From Ornithinibacillus contaminans (lineage in GTDB: Bacteria; Bacillota; Bacilli; Bacillales; Amphibacillaceae): a stretch of 64,000 nucleotides of DNA. The DNA is taken from positions 248,001 to 312,000 of the forward strand of contig NZ_LDPV02000050.1 of the NCBI RefSeq assembly GCF_001038425.2, in the 5' to 3' direction. The notes below the pieces were generated by a model. It was given only the letters and a program-made list of their open reading frames with translations. It did no database searches and had not been told where the DNA came from. The position numbers and the translations under genes were made by a program. Shown one piece after another: positions 8,656-17,923 of this stretch (the first letter of the stretch is position 1; every line of letters starts with the position of its first letter).

Positions 8656-9033
8656 TTTTTTCTCCTTTCGTTATAGATTGATATTGTTACTTATAGTCTA
8701 GAATAACTTACTAGAAAAAGACATCTTTTGTCTTAGAGTAATTGTCCACTTATTATTATATTTTTTTAGCAAACCAGAATTACTTTATAAATCACTTGAT
8801 TTAACAACTAATTTATCAAAAGTATGTATACGTGAGAATACAGATGTTTCTATGCAAATGAAATTGAATGATTTTTCATTAACCTACCAATTTCAAATAT
8901 TGCAGCCAGTTCAAAGTTCGTTACTTCGCATATGGGTTCATTATCATATTTTCTTATATAGTTTCTGCCGATGTTTTAATAGCATTTAATTAACGATACG
9001 ATTTATTTGTATCAAATATGAACGGGTAATAAT
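8656..9033. other. Intergenic stretch without a convincing gene
   Basis: An AT-rich gap of about 380 bases. On the + strand a frame is open for about 80 codons and ends at 8989, but its first ATG (8852) has no ribosome site and the 45-residue product (MQMKLNDFSLTYQFQIL...) matches nothing I know. It may be a gene relic. No clear promoter or RNA was identified. Confidence 0.4.
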
Positions 9034-9073
9034 AAGAAATGTCCCCTTAATGATGATTCGAGGGATATTTCTT
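9034..9073 (-). terminator. Terminator of the mcrBC operon
   Basis: AAGAAATGTCCCCT (9034-9047) pairs imperfectly with AGGGATATTTCTT (9061-9073), 25 bases past the mcrC stop. Confidence 0.6.
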
Positions 9074-9098
9074 ATTTAGATAAAGCGAATTTATAAAA

Positions 9099-10145
9099 CT
9101 ACGCAAAAAATTGATTGGCATATGCTAACAAGTTTTCCTTTATGCCGCTAAAATCTTGTTGTAAATCAAGAGATACAACTAAAATTTGGTTACCTTTAAT
9201 GTGATAAATATGGTTGGGTTGATTTAATGCAGTTGTTTTCGCATAAAGTAGCATACCTGCAACCGTTTCACCCGGCTCTTTTTTCCAATTATTTATATAT
9301 GTAAATATTTGATAAAGGTTACCGGATTTTTGCTTTGCAGCTCCACCTTCAAACCTTGCTACCATATTTTCAGAATAAAATTTTGTATCCACTATCAATG
9401 TTTTTTTATCTTTTTGAATTACAAGGTCTGTTTGCATAATCGGTAATGCTTCTGTGAATTCATCATCAACACTCCACTGTATTTGAGGATGGGATACATT
9501 ATAATTCGTTTCACGTTTAAAAAACGCATAGATGAACTTTTCATATAAAGACGATAATCTTTGTTCGTCTTGAATCTCCTTCATCATTTGAGATGTAGAG
9601 CTTTCATCAAATAATAACTGCTCATAAAGATATCTACACACGTCTACAATAAATTGATAGCGAATGTTTTGGCGGCTATATCTAACGTTTTTCCATAGCT
9701 TCAAATCTACTTCTACATCTGATACCTCTGTAAAATAAGGCAGCAAACCGTAGAATAATCTTCGCATTTTTTGACTTATTTTATTTGATCGCGATAGGTA
9801 AACAAGTGTTGCTTTAATAATTTGATTCAACAATATATTTTCAGAGAACTCATCATAAACCACAGCAATTTTCTTATTTACCAATGAATTTTTCTTTATC
9901 GTAGAATTGATATCAATTTTCCCCTTAATCACATTGGAAGTCTCTTCAACACCTATATAATCTTTACTTAATCCTCCGCGAATCAAAACAGGAATACCAA
10001 TCGATAATATTCCTGAGTAAAGCTCTTTGACGTTCTCAAACTTTTCGGTTCCGATCTGTTTATACTCGGAAAGATTTAACGTTTGATAGGCATAGGAAAG
10101 CATATAGTATATATTGCGAATTGGAATATTATTATTTCCATCCAT
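9099..10145 (-). CDS. mcrC: McrC-like nuclease subunit of type IV restriction system
   Basis: A 348-residue protein of the McrBC 5-methylcytosine-specific restriction family. McrC supplies the PD-(D/E)XK endonuclease, here visible as the C-terminal block ALPIMQTDLVIQKDKKTLIVDTKFY (D...DTK core). The N-terminal half (IPIRNIYYMLSYAYQTL...) is the characteristic McrC start. It overlaps the McrB gene by 14 bases and begins inside the McrB C-terminal codons, with AGAGG upstream, so the pair is translationally coupled. Known family role: cleaves invading DNA with modified cytosines, powered by the McrB GTPase. Confidence 0.88.
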   Translation of the reverse strand: MDGNNNIPIRNIYYMLSYAYQTLNLSEYKQIGTEKFENVKELYSGILSIGIPVLIRGGLSKDYIGVEETSNVIKGKIDINSTIKKNSLVNKKIAVVYDEFSENILLNQIIKATLVYLSRSNKISQKMRRLFYGLLPYFTEVSDVEVDLKLWKNVRYSRQNIRYQFIVDVCRYLYEQLLFDESSTSQMMKEIQDEQRLSSLYEKFIYAFFKRETNYNVSHPQIQWSVDDEFTEALPIMQTDLVIQKDKKTLIVDTKFYSENMVARFEGGAAKQKSGNLYQIFTYINNWKKEPGETVAGMLLYAKTTALNQPNHIYHIKGNQILVVSLDLQQDFSGIKENLLAYANQFFA

Positions 10146-12237
10146 CGTAACAACCTCTTAGTCGTTCAGCCCAATCGTTTGCTTTCTGTTCATCATCAAA
10201 CCAATACTCGAATAGCTGTGGAATGATTTCATATTCGATTACTTCCTCTACACGATTTGCAGTATCTACTTTATAAGCATCACCTACAAAGTAGCTATGC
10301 CCAATTTGAAAGCCTGTCCCTAGCTCTTCAACAATTTGATTATTTAAGCTTTTAATTTCATCAATGATACGATTTAAAGCTTCTGGATTATTTAATTCGT
10401 TTACATACGACTTAAATGTTTCATTTTGGAACGCCGGTTTAATTTCAAAGAATGAAAATCTTCTTCTAAGTGCGTAGTCTAATAAAGCTAAGCTTCTATC
10501 TGCCGTATTCATCATTCCAATGATGTATAAATTCGATGGCACAGAAAACTTATCATTAGAATAAAGGAGATTGATTTGCTCGCCTCGCTTATCCGCTTCA
10601 ATAAGCATCATTAATTCCCCAAAGATTTTACTCATATTCCCACGATTAATTTCATCAATAATAAAGAAGTAGTCACGTTCTGGATCTCGTGCTGCTTTTC
10701 TAGCAAACTTCACAAACGGACCTTGTTTCAGCTCAAACCCATCTCCTTCGGCTTTTGGACGGAACCCTTCAATGAAGTCCTCATAACTATAGCTTTGGTG
10801 GAACTGAACCATTTGGACACGTGTTTCATCTTTTTCTTCCATCATGACATACGCTAATCGCTTGGCAATAAATGTCTTCCCTACTCCCGGTGCACCTTTT
10901 AAAATAAGATTTTTCTTATTTTCAAGTAAAGAGATTAGACTTACAAGCTCCTTCTTCTCAATAAAAACATTCGAAAGAAATTCATCCATTGTAAAGGATT
11001 CATTTTCTTGTACAGTAGGCTTAGAATCTATAAAGCGAATGTAGTAGTCAATTGAACTTCCCGATACGCCTTTATATTTCTTGTAGGATTCATCAGATAT
11101 AACGACATCCCTTAACTGTTTTAGTTGATCCATATCTGTTTCGCCAAAGATAGCAGTGTCAAAGTGTTGCTCTATATCCTTTAACGCATTTACTTTTTGC
11201 GTAACGGTTTTATCATTCAAACTAGCTCCTGTTTCCATAATTTGATTAGATAGCCAATTTCGAAATTCATTTACTTCCACAATCTTTGGGTCAATAAAAT
11301 CTTCGTTCATTAATTGATCCATTTCTTTAATAAGATTTGGATAAGAATTTAAACATGTTAACGTTTTTTGAGCAATAGTCTGATGTAGTTCCCACTTCCC
11401 AACTTGATGCCACTCTACTTTTCTTCTATGTTTATACTCGGCTGCTTTATCATCGAAGTAGTAATCTCCCGTAACAACACCACGTGCGAGGATTTTCTTA
11501 ATTCCTTCTTTCACATATACAACGTCACCCATTTGAATTTCACGATAGAAATCCCACACAGCCTTTGTATCATTGACAGGGCGCACCCCATCTGCTCTTT
11601 GCTCAGCTATTTTTCGTTCAACAGCTTCCTTCGAATCATAGTTTATTAAATCTCCTAAATAGTCCCAACCAAGTGCAATCATATTTTCTGCGTGGAACTG
11701 ATCCCATAATCTCGAATTTTCGCCTGGTGAAATTACCCAATAATTAATGCTGTTATCAATTTCATCTTCTTGGTTCGCAATTTTCTTCTCTTTTTTAGGA
11801 TAAGTTAAAGTAGGATTTTCATCATAATATAAAAATATTAAATATGATCGCATTAAAACGCCCCAGTCAGGTATCCCACCTATATTATCAGGCTTACTTC
11901 TTACGCCGCGATTATATTCATCTTCCGCATATTTTTTTCTAAATTGAATTCTTGTCGTACCAAACTTTTCTGGATATCGTGGTGTACTTTTACCAGTTAC
12001 TAATCTCTCAATATCCTCATCACTTTGTTTCGTTATTTGTTGATAGATATTTTTATATTCCGAATATGATTGATACTCAAAGAAATTTTCCTTATAGCCG
12101 CTACCTAATCCAAACTTTTCTAACAGGGTTCCAAGTTTTTCAAGATATGGTGTGTACCACATACCCGTCTTTTCACCTAAATTTTCCGTAACCCAATCTT
12201 TATATTTTTCTTTTTGAGTATTCACAACAACATTCAT
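10132..12237 (-). CDS. mcrB: McrB-like GTPase with EVE-type base-reader domain
   Basis: The recognition and motor subunit, 701 residues. N-terminal part: an EVE/YTH-like domain around 165-275 (NYWVISPGENSRLWDQFHAENMIALGWDYLGDL...VYVKEG), expected to read a modified base. C-terminal part: AAA+ GTPase with Walker A LKGAPGVGKTFIAKRL (about 440), Walker B FFIIDEINRGNMSKIFGELM and the McrB signature GMMNTADRSLALLDYALRRRF. It is longer than E. coli McrB (about 460 residues) because of the extra N-terminal region. GGAGG precedes the ATG. It lies just left of the AT-rich island and may be separate from it. Confidence 0.88.
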   Translation of the reverse strand: MNVVVNTQKEKYKDWVTENLGEKTGMWYTPYLEKLGTLLEKFGLGSGYKENFFEYQSYSEYKNIYQQITKQSDEDIERLVTGKSTPRYPEKFGTTRIQFRKKYAEDEYNRGVRSKPDNIGGIPDWGVLMRSYLIFLYYDENPTLTYPKKEKKIANQEDEIDNSINYWVISPGENSRLWDQFHAENMIALGWDYLGDLINYDSKEAVERKIAEQRADGVRPVNDTKAVWDFYREIQMGDVVYVKEGIKKILARGVVTGDYYFDDKAAEYKHRRKVEWHQVGKWELHQTIAQKTLTCLNSYPNLIKEMDQLMNEDFIDPKIVEVNEFRNWLSNQIMETGASLNDKTVTQKVNALKDIEQHFDTAIFGETDMDQLKQLRDVVISDESYKKYKGVSGSSIDYYIRFIDSKPTVQENESFTMDEFLSNVFIEKKELVSLISLLENKKNLILKGAPGVGKTFIAKRLAYVMMEEKDETRVQMVQFHQSYSYEDFIEGFRPKAEGDGFELKQGPFVKFARKAARDPERDYFFIIDEINRGNMSKIFGELMMLIEADKRGEQINLLYSNDKFSVPSNLYIIGMMNTADRSLALLDYALRRRFSFFEIKPAFQNETFKSYVNELNNPEALNRIIDEIKSLNNQIVEELGTGFQIGHSYFVGDAYKVDTANRVEEVIEYEIIPQLFEYWFDDEQKANDWAERLRGCYDGWK

Positions 12238-12459
12238 AGCGTACCTCCAAAAAAGAATTTATTACCTGAAATTATAACACTGCACTATATTATAAATATA
12301 TTTACTTCCATTTTGGTTCTCCAGCATATACTAGATGATAATGATATTATCAGGTAAGTTAAAGTCTAGCTCCGTCCAAATCCCCTCATACTATTTGAAA
12401 AATCCACCGCTCCATATAATGATGGACTACTTTAGTCTTCTAAACTACTAAATTCTAAA

Positions 12460-12966
12460 TTAAGGCGTCGTTATCGAGGAAGCTGCTGCATTCGCTTCAT
12501 CATTCTTCACACAATCAATGGCAACTACAACTGCAATTACAATAGTCTCCATCGCTTCATCGAATATCGCTACCTTGTAGCTATCGCCCCATTAGAACCA
12601 TTCCTTATTTACTTTTCCCACGACCTCACCATTCTGTATTACCTGAAATTCCATATCCCACCAATTATCTCGAATTTCAATACCTGCTGCATCAATCGTA
12701 TAGCGAGCCTTGAAGAAGGAAAGTTCCTTCTTAATCGTTAACACTTCTTGTCCGTTTACCTCAACAAAAAACTTCGGAAAAAAGCTAAACACCTTCTTCG
12801 TAACGCGTGCAACTTCAGCATTTACTGTATTGCTAATCGTGAAGGTCTTAGGGATCTTCAGGAAGCTGCCCTCCACGTAATAAACATCGTTCTCCGCCTG
12901 ATCATTCACCGTGAATTTCTCACTTAGACTGAATACTTTTTGCTTAATATAAAGTTGTTTCATCAT
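12460..12966 (-). pseudogene. LURP-one-related (YxjI-like) gene interrupted by one stop codon
   Basis: The first 124 codons (MMKQLYIKQKVFSLSEKFTVND...KVNKEWF) encode a tubby/LURP-one-like beta-barrel protein of the YxjI type. A TAA at 12594-12592 stops it, but the same frame continues without further stops as WGDSYKVAIFDEAMETIVIAVVVAIDCVKNDEANAAASS to a second TAA at 12462-12460. The extension restores the family's usual length (about 165) and its hydrophobic C-terminal helix. So one nonsense change has probably inactivated the gene, unless the stop is read through. The start is the ATG after GGGGGC; more upstream Mets have no ribosome site. Confidence 0.75.
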
Positions 12967-13100
12967 TATAAGCCCCCTATACTTAGCCGCCATAATACAA
13001 TCCCTCTTCCTACATACTAACATAATATTCCAAAAATATTATCCCAAAATAAAAACACCTATAAATGATACTTCCAAACCAAAATAATTCATCCGCATAA

Positions 13101-13129
13101 TTGAGAATTGTTATCATTTATTGTATAGT
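13101..13129 (+). promoter_or_regulatory. Promoter with Fur box for the flavin reductase gene
   Basis: TTGAGA (13101-13106), 17 bases, TATAGT (13124-13129) form a sigma-A promoter. TGAGAATTGTTATCA (13102-13116) matches 13 of 15 bases of the 7-1-7 Fur box and covers the -35. A second, weaker box-like stretch (GATAATAACAATTCA) follows near 13131. Iron-repressed expression is inferred. Confidence 0.72.
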
Positions 13130-13169
13130 AGATAATAACAATTCATATCATGGTGATAGGAGTATGATC

Positions 13170-13913
13170 ATGCAAATATACTGGACGAGAATAAATAAGA
13201 TTACCGAGGAAACGCCAGAGGTAAAAACGTTCCTGCTTGACCGTCCAGAAGACTTTACCTGGGAAGAAGGTTCCCACACGCACTTCGCACTGGAAGGCTT
13301 CAACGCCGGAGATAAACCAAACCGAAGTCTGATTCGCCATATGTCCATCTCCACATTACCTCACGAAAATACGATCGGCATCACAACACGGATTAAAGAG
13401 CAATGCTCGGAGTTTAAGACGATCTTAAAAACTATAGAAGTCGGAACTAAAGTAGCCATCTTCAAAACGCATTCGAATGTGCCACTTAGAAGAGAGAATA
13501 AAAATATATACCTGCTATCATCAGGTGTTGGATTGGCAACGTTTAGACCGCTTGTACTTGATTATTTGGAACGTGCGGACAATGTGAATCAAATCCATTC
13601 CCTGAACATTGATTCAACAAAGGATTTCTTATTCCCTACCGTTTTCAAATCAGCACCGGATAAGAACTTCACATCACTGTTTGTTGATAACCGTAAAGAC
13701 TATTATGAAGAAGCGAGGAATCTTGCTGCAGATAAGAGCGGTATCTACTATATTGTTGGTAGTGATGAATTTATTGTTCAGAACATGGAAGTATTGCGCG
13801 AGCGGGGGATTACGCCTGAACAGATTATGCTTGATAAGCGGGAAAAAGGGCGGCATGAGTTATTATCATCCGTTTATCCCGGACAAGATAATTTCTTGAT
13901 AGACGCTAAATAA
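13170..13913 (+). CDS. Flavodoxin/ferredoxin reductase-like FAD-NAD(P) oxidoreductase
   Basis: A soluble reductase of about 247 residues in the ferredoxin-NADP reductase superfamily. The N-terminal FAD barrel carries the RHMSISTLP flavin motif (about residue 57). The C-terminal nucleotide-binding half has IYLLSSGVGLATFRPLVLDYL and a terminal GSDEFIVQNMEVLRERGITPEQIMLDKRE. I placed the start at ATG 13170 because ATAGGAG lies 7 bases upstream; two earlier in-frame ATGs are poorly spaced or sit in the promoter. The Fur box suggests a role in iron acquisition, for example ferric-siderophore reduction, but the electron acceptor is not shown. Confidence 0.78.
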   Translation: MQIYWTRINKITEETPEVKTFLLDRPEDFTWEEGSHTHFALEGFNAGDKPNRSLIRHMSISTLPHENTIGITTRIKEQCSEFKTILKTIEVGTKVAIFKTHSNVPLRRENKNIYLLSSGVGLATFRPLVLDYLERADNVNQIHSLNIDSTKDFLFPTVFKSAPDKNFTSLFVDNRKDYYEEARNLAADKSGIYYIVGSDEFIVQNMEVLRERGITPEQIMLDKREKGRHELLSSVYPGQDNFLIDAK

Positions 13914-13946
13914 CGGGGAGTGTTTTTCACTCCCCGTTATTTTTTT
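13912..13946 (+). terminator. Strong intrinsic terminator of the reductase gene
   Basis: AACGGGGAGTG and CACTCCCCGTT form an 11-bp perfect stem with a TTTTT loop, followed by a run of seven T. The stop codon overlaps the stem. Confidence 0.92.
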
Positions 13947-14097
13947 GATTTCTTTTTTTTGGTTCTTTCCTCTTTCCATATGACCCTCAGCATATTCTCT
14001 ACCCTAATCTTTTCACCACGTTCCGAAATAGCGGTACCATTGAAAATTCACTTCTTGTAAAATGTCTGTTAATTATTTTCACTTATGATAAGGCTCA

Positions 14098-14122
14098 CCG
14101 TACCGGTTTGTAGGGTAAAATA
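14098..14122 (+). repeat. 25-bp direct repeat, copy A (left edge of a 4.6-kb defence module)
   Basis: Identical over 25 bases to 18718-18742 (begins CCGTACCGG, ends AGGGTAAAATA). The two copies bracket four genes. The first 7 bases and the AGGGTAAA block also match, in inverted orientation, the rlmH/recombinase junction at 41225-41249 (17 of 25 positions). It may be an attachment site, an element end or a recombination scar. The rest of the 13947-14316 gap holds no gene. Confidence 0.8.
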
Positions 14123-14169
14123 ATAATCTTTTCTGTAATATAAAAGCTTATATATTTTATCTTTTTTAA

Positions 14170-14196
14170 AGGTAGTGAAGGTTACTTTCACTACCT
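14170..14196. other. Hairpin next to repeat copy A
   Basis: AGGTAGTGAA (14170-14179) pairs with TTCACTACCT (14187-14196), about 48 bases inside the repeat. It has no T-tract on the + strand, so it is a weak terminator at best. Repeat copy B has a hairpin on its other side in the same relative position. Confidence 0.5.
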
Positions 14197-14316
14197 CTAT
14201 TCTGCATTGGATGTATTTAAACCTAAATATGGTATCAATAACCAATGTTATCTACTATACTATTAAATATAGGAAATTTTTCATAAAATATACTCTTATA
14301 AACTATATTCGAATAG

Positions 14317-15381
14317 GTGAGTAAAATGGTCAGGTCTAGTGAAGCAACTGCAGTAATTGATACTAATGCATCCTCATCTGCATTTGGATGGGACTTCCAA
14401 AGTAATGCAGCGATTTTATTAGCACTTAAAAACATTAAGTGTTTAGAATCCTTAAAAGTCGAGGGGAAAATTGATGATATTGAACTTTACCTCAAAGATA
14501 GTAAGACTATATTTGTTCAAGCAAAATCACAAGAAGATCCTACTTCAAGTACAAACACACTTACCAAATTGAGAGATGCACTCAAAACTCTTATTAATGC
14601 AACTAATCAAAGTAAATACGAAAAAATTATATATGTATCTAATATAATGAATCCGCTAAAAGATAAAGAGCTGTTTTATTACTTTATGGGACATGGAGTT
14701 TTAAAATACACATATACAGAATTAAACAACCCAGCAAAAGGTATTATAAAAAAGTACATTGATAATGCTGCGAAAAAGTTTAACCTAAGCCTATCTTACT
14801 TAGACTACAATAAATTGGAAATCTGGTCATTTCCTTTCTTTGGTGAGGATAAAGAAACTAGGTATAGAATAATTAATGAAGCAGTGAAAACCTTTCTAGC
14901 TAGTGCGGATATAAGTGAAGGAATAGCCCAACATCTATTGGATTATTGGCAAAATATATTTTTTCAGAACGCTTCAACAAAGCTGGTAAAACTAAAAAAA
15001 GAAGATTTGATTTGGCCCGTTGTCGTTTTAGATTCCTCTATTTCATATTATGACAGCTTTTTTGATAACTACGACCCAGGTGAAATCGAAGAAATTGTAC
15101 GGAAATATAATACATTTATTAATAAAAAATCCGAACAATTTGAGTTTGTTACCAAGGTTGTAAATGACTTTACCAAATTTCAAAAAGAAAATCATTCATT
15201 AAAGAGAAAAGAATCTATTGGTAAATTTATTGAGACCAATTGGAAATCATATGACTCCTTATTTAAAAATAACCTTTTAGAACCTGATATTAAAGAGGGT
15301 GTCATTAAACTAGTATTAACAAAGATTTTAACAAATAGATTTAGAATAGATAGTGTAAAAAAGGCGGCGGGCTTGTTATGA
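14317..15381 (+). CDS. Cap4/DUF4297-like dsDNA nuclease, Lamassu/ABC-3C-type effector candidate
   Basis: A 354-residue protein. Its N-terminus (GWDFQSNAAILLALKNI...VEGKIDDIELYLKDSKTIFVQAKSQ) shows the PD-(D/E)XK pattern of Cap4/DUF4297 nucleases: E in VEGK, D in DDIEL and Q-x-K in VQAKS. Those domains are found as effectors in CBASS and Lamassu. The remainder is helical and unassigned. The gene ends in ATGA shared with the SMC-like ATPase downstream, so the two form a coupled operon, which fits Lamassu LmuA-LmuB or a related ABC three-component system. No LmuC-like third gene was found. GGTGAG precedes the ATG. Confidence 0.65.
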   Translation: MSKMVRSSEATAVIDTNASSSAFGWDFQSNAAILLALKNIKCLESLKVEGKIDDIELYLKDSKTIFVQAKSQEDPTSSTNTLTKLRDALKTLINATNQSKYEKIIYVSNIMNPLKDKELFYYFMGHGVLKYTYTELNNPAKGIIKKYIDNAAKKFNLSLSYLDYNKLEIWSFPFFGEDKETRYRIINEAVKTFLASADISEGIAQHLLDYWQNIFFQNASTKLVKLKKEDLIWPVVVLDSSISYYDSFFDNYDPGEIEEIVRKYNTFINKKSEQFEFVTKVVNDFTKFQKENHSLKRKESIGKFIETNWKSYDSLFKNNLLEPDIKEGVIKLVLTKILTNRFRIDSVKKAAGLL

Positions 15382-16820
15382 AAATTAATCATTTAATCAT
15401 AAAATATAATGGAATTACAAAGAGATTCGATTTAGATGATAACTTCAACTTAATACATAGCAAAAAGAATAGCGTGGGGAAATCTACTTTATTAAGATTT
15501 TTGTTTTATTCTCTGGGTTACAACATACCTGGGACTAAAAATATAAAATTTAATAAATGCACCGTCATATGTAACTTTGATACTAACAATAAGAACATGG
15601 AAACAAGAAGAGAAAATAACATTATTACACTATCAATAAATAATACTGACATTTATACTTTTGTGCTACCTGAAGAGGAAATTGAATTACAAAGTTTCGT
15701 TTGGGGGACAACAAACGAAGACATTTTAAAAAATATACTTGGTGCAATTTATATGGATCAAGAGAAAGGCTGGACTTTACTTAATAGAGGAGTAGTCATC
15801 GGTAGTATTCATTTTAATATTGAGGAACTTGTACAAGGATTATCAAATAGAAATGTAACTCAATTACGAGAAAAACAAAAATCAATAGAGTTAGAGTTAA
15901 AAAAATACCAACAACTTCAAAATATTATAGAATACAAAGAACATCTTGCAACATCTGCAAATGATATAGCCTTTCCTGACTATACTTCTGAGTTGGAAAA
16001 TAAAATCCAGATGCTTACTTTTGAAAAAAATGAATTAGAAGATAAATTGAAGTCTATAGACTCTATTAGAAAAGAAAACATCTATTTTACTAGTTTTATT
16101 GAGAAAATGAAATTAGTAGTAAAAGACGAAGATACCGGGAGAACGATTCCCGTAACAAAGGATACCATTGAACACTTTGACGATAATCAAAACTATATTC
16201 TTGCACGATATAACATGGTTAAAATAAATCTTGCAAAAGTTAAGAAGGAACTGTCAATACTTAATCAGAAACTATCAGAGACCCAAAATTTATTCGACGT
16301 TCAGACTGAAATCGAGAGATTTGATAGTCAAATAGCTCACTTAAATGTCAATCCAGATCAAATAAGAAAAATAATTATTCAATTAAATAACCAAAATAAA
16401 AAGCTAAAGAGAACTATTCTAGAAAGAACCATTGATAATAATCCTATTGTTAATGACTTACATAGATCCATAATTAAATTTGCCCAAAAATTAGGGGTGG
16501 AAGATGTTATTAACCTTAATAAAAACTATATTTTTACTTCTGATCTGAAATCACTAAGTGGAGCCGTACTACACAAAATCGTATTTTCCTTTAAAATGGC
16601 ATATATCTTAGAGATTCAAAGAGTCCTAGGTATTAAATTGCCTATAGTCCTCGACTCACCAAGTGGTCGTGAAATAGATCAAGAAAATATCCGCGAAACA
16701 ATGAATATACTTATGGAGGAATTTTCTGATAATCAAGTAATTATTGCTTCAATTTATAAGTACAACGAGTTACATCCATTGCATACTATACGAATTAGGA
16801 ATAAGTTAATGGAGGGATAA
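15378..16820 (+). CDS. SMC/RecF-like ABC ATPase, LmuB/ABC-3C-like sensor candidate
   Basis: A 480-residue ATPase with head domains at both ends and a coiled-coil middle. A divergent Walker A is at about 30-42 (SKKNSVGKSTLLRFLFYSLGY). The middle (about 155-350) is rich in heptad-like E/K/L helices. The C-terminal head has LSGAVLHKIVFSFKMAYILEIQ and Walker B LPIVLDSPSGREIDQEN. It is shorter than canonical LmuB, so the coil arms are short. Its start overlaps the nuclease gene by 4 bases. By family analogy it would sense foreign DNA ends or structures and release the nuclease; this is inferred. Confidence 0.68.
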   Translation: MKINHLIIKYNGITKRFDLDDNFNLIHSKKNSVGKSTLLRFLFYSLGYNIPGTKNIKFNKCTVICNFDTNNKNMETRRENNIITLSINNTDIYTFVLPEEEIELQSFVWGTTNEDILKNILGAIYMDQEKGWTLLNRGVVIGSIHFNIEELVQGLSNRNVTQLREKQKSIELELKKYQQLQNIIEYKEHLATSANDIAFPDYTSELENKIQMLTFEKNELEDKLKSIDSIRKENIYFTSFIEKMKLVVKDEDTGRTIPVTKDTIEHFDDNQNYILARYNMVKINLAKVKKELSILNQKLSETQNLFDVQTEIERFDSQIAHLNVNPDQIRKIIIQLNNQNKKLKRTILERTIDNNPIVNDLHRSIIKFAQKLGVEDVINLNKNYIFTSDLKSLSGAVLHKIVFSFKMAYILEIQRVLGIKLPIVLDSPSGREIDQENIRETMNILMEEFSDNQVIIASIYKYNELHPLHTIRIRNKLMEG

Positions 16821-16909
16821 TCTTTATTTACTATTTCTGTATAAGTAAATAATACTGCATTATAAATTTGTAGTTAATACAAATTATATAGAGAAAAAAA
16901 AGGTTAAAT

Positions 16910-16938
16910 AAGAACTGGGCCACAGTACTCCAGTTCTT
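16910..16938. terminator. Hairpin between convergent gene pairs
   Basis: AAGAACTGG (16910-16918) pairs with CCAGTTCTT (16930-16938), between the ATPase gene and the convergent HEPN gene. The A-rich left flank makes it a likely terminator for the - strand transcript. Confidence 0.6.
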
Positions 16939-17026
16939 ATAAATTTGTTAAAAATGTCATACCAAAAAGGGTCTGTGTGTTTACACCATCAGTTACAAGT
17001 TGTTTTCAAAGATAAAGTACTTTATC

Positions 17027-17923
17027 TTAATCATTTCCATAATCTGGTTCATAGTCCGGCTCTACTTCTATTCTATTTGTAAATTCTTGGTCTAACCCTG
17101 CAGCTACTATTTCATCATGATTGCCTAGGACTAAACCACATGTCCTACATGTAAAAGAAGTTGCTAAAAATGTTATATCCTGGAAAAAAATCCAAGGATC
17201 ATCGGGATTTGATTCTATTTCCCCTTCTTCAAGAGCTTCACCTTCAATAACAGCTTCAAAGGTACATGCGGGACACTTTACAACAATTTCATCCTCATTG
17301 ATCCATGAAATCTTGAAGTTTTCTGATTCCTTCTCCAATTCTCCACCATATCTCTTTAACGCATCTTGTTTAAATTTATGTATTTTTGATTCAATAGTTT
17401 TTTGTAATACAATTGATTTATCATGTATTATTTCTTCTGCGCTTTTTGCTTCACTTTCCCCAATATAGTCTTCTAATGTTTTTCCTTGGTGTTCTAAAAG
17501 CATTTTACAAGTATCCCAGAACTTAGGTAACCAACTTTCCATATCCCTATCAACGAAAGGGAGTTCACCCGAGTGCAGTTCAGCATTTCGTAAATTCGCT
17601 AATCTGGTACAAAATTTCTTAGTGTCTTCATCAAACCTTTTAACTTTAATTAAGTTCCGTAGTCTATCAAAAACTGTTTTGGCAGTTATAGTTTTATAAT
17701 CTTCACTATCAGAATAACCACTAGCTATTAATAACCCCTTGGGAGTTGAGGGATCTACTACAAGGGATGGATGTATCTTTGCCAAGGTTGATTTGCCTAG
17801 TAACTCTAATGCTATAGAAGCCCATAGATTAAATTCATCTATTTTACTCTCGTTCCTACTTTCTATTGCTCTTTCAATAAATACTTGTGACTTTTTCCAC
17901 AAATCTTCATATTTAATACCCAA
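17027..17923 (-). CDS. HEPN-like protein with C-terminal zinc ribbon (putative toxin RNase)
   Basis: I know no named family for the whole protein. The N-terminal half is helical and ends in RLANLRNAELHSGELPF, which contains the R-x4-H motif of HEPN ribonucleases. The C-terminal part has two CxxC pairs (KCPAC and CRTCG), a zinc ribbon, then an acidic tail. I favour the TTG start at 17923 because GGGGAGGG sits 9 bases upstream; an ATG at 17941 has no ribosome site. Either start overlaps the dioxygenase gene (ends 17913), so the two are coupled. HEPN proteins usually act as abortive-infection or toxin RNases, and the partner oxygenase may supply control or modification. Confidence 0.6.
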   Translation of the reverse strand: MGIKYEDLWKKSQVFIERAIESRNESKIDEFNLWASIALELLGKSTLAKIHPSLVVDPSTPKGLLIASGYSDSEDYKTITAKTVFDRLRNLIKVKRFDEDTKKFCTRLANLRNAELHSGELPFVDRDMESWLPKFWDTCKMLLEHQGKTLEDYIGESEAKSAEEIIHDKSIVLQKTIESKIHKFKQDALKRYGGELEKESENFKISWINEDEIVVKCPACTFEAVIEGEALEEGEIESNPDDPWIFFQDITFLATSFTCRTCGLVLGNHDEIVAAGLDQEFTNRIEVEPDYEPDYGND

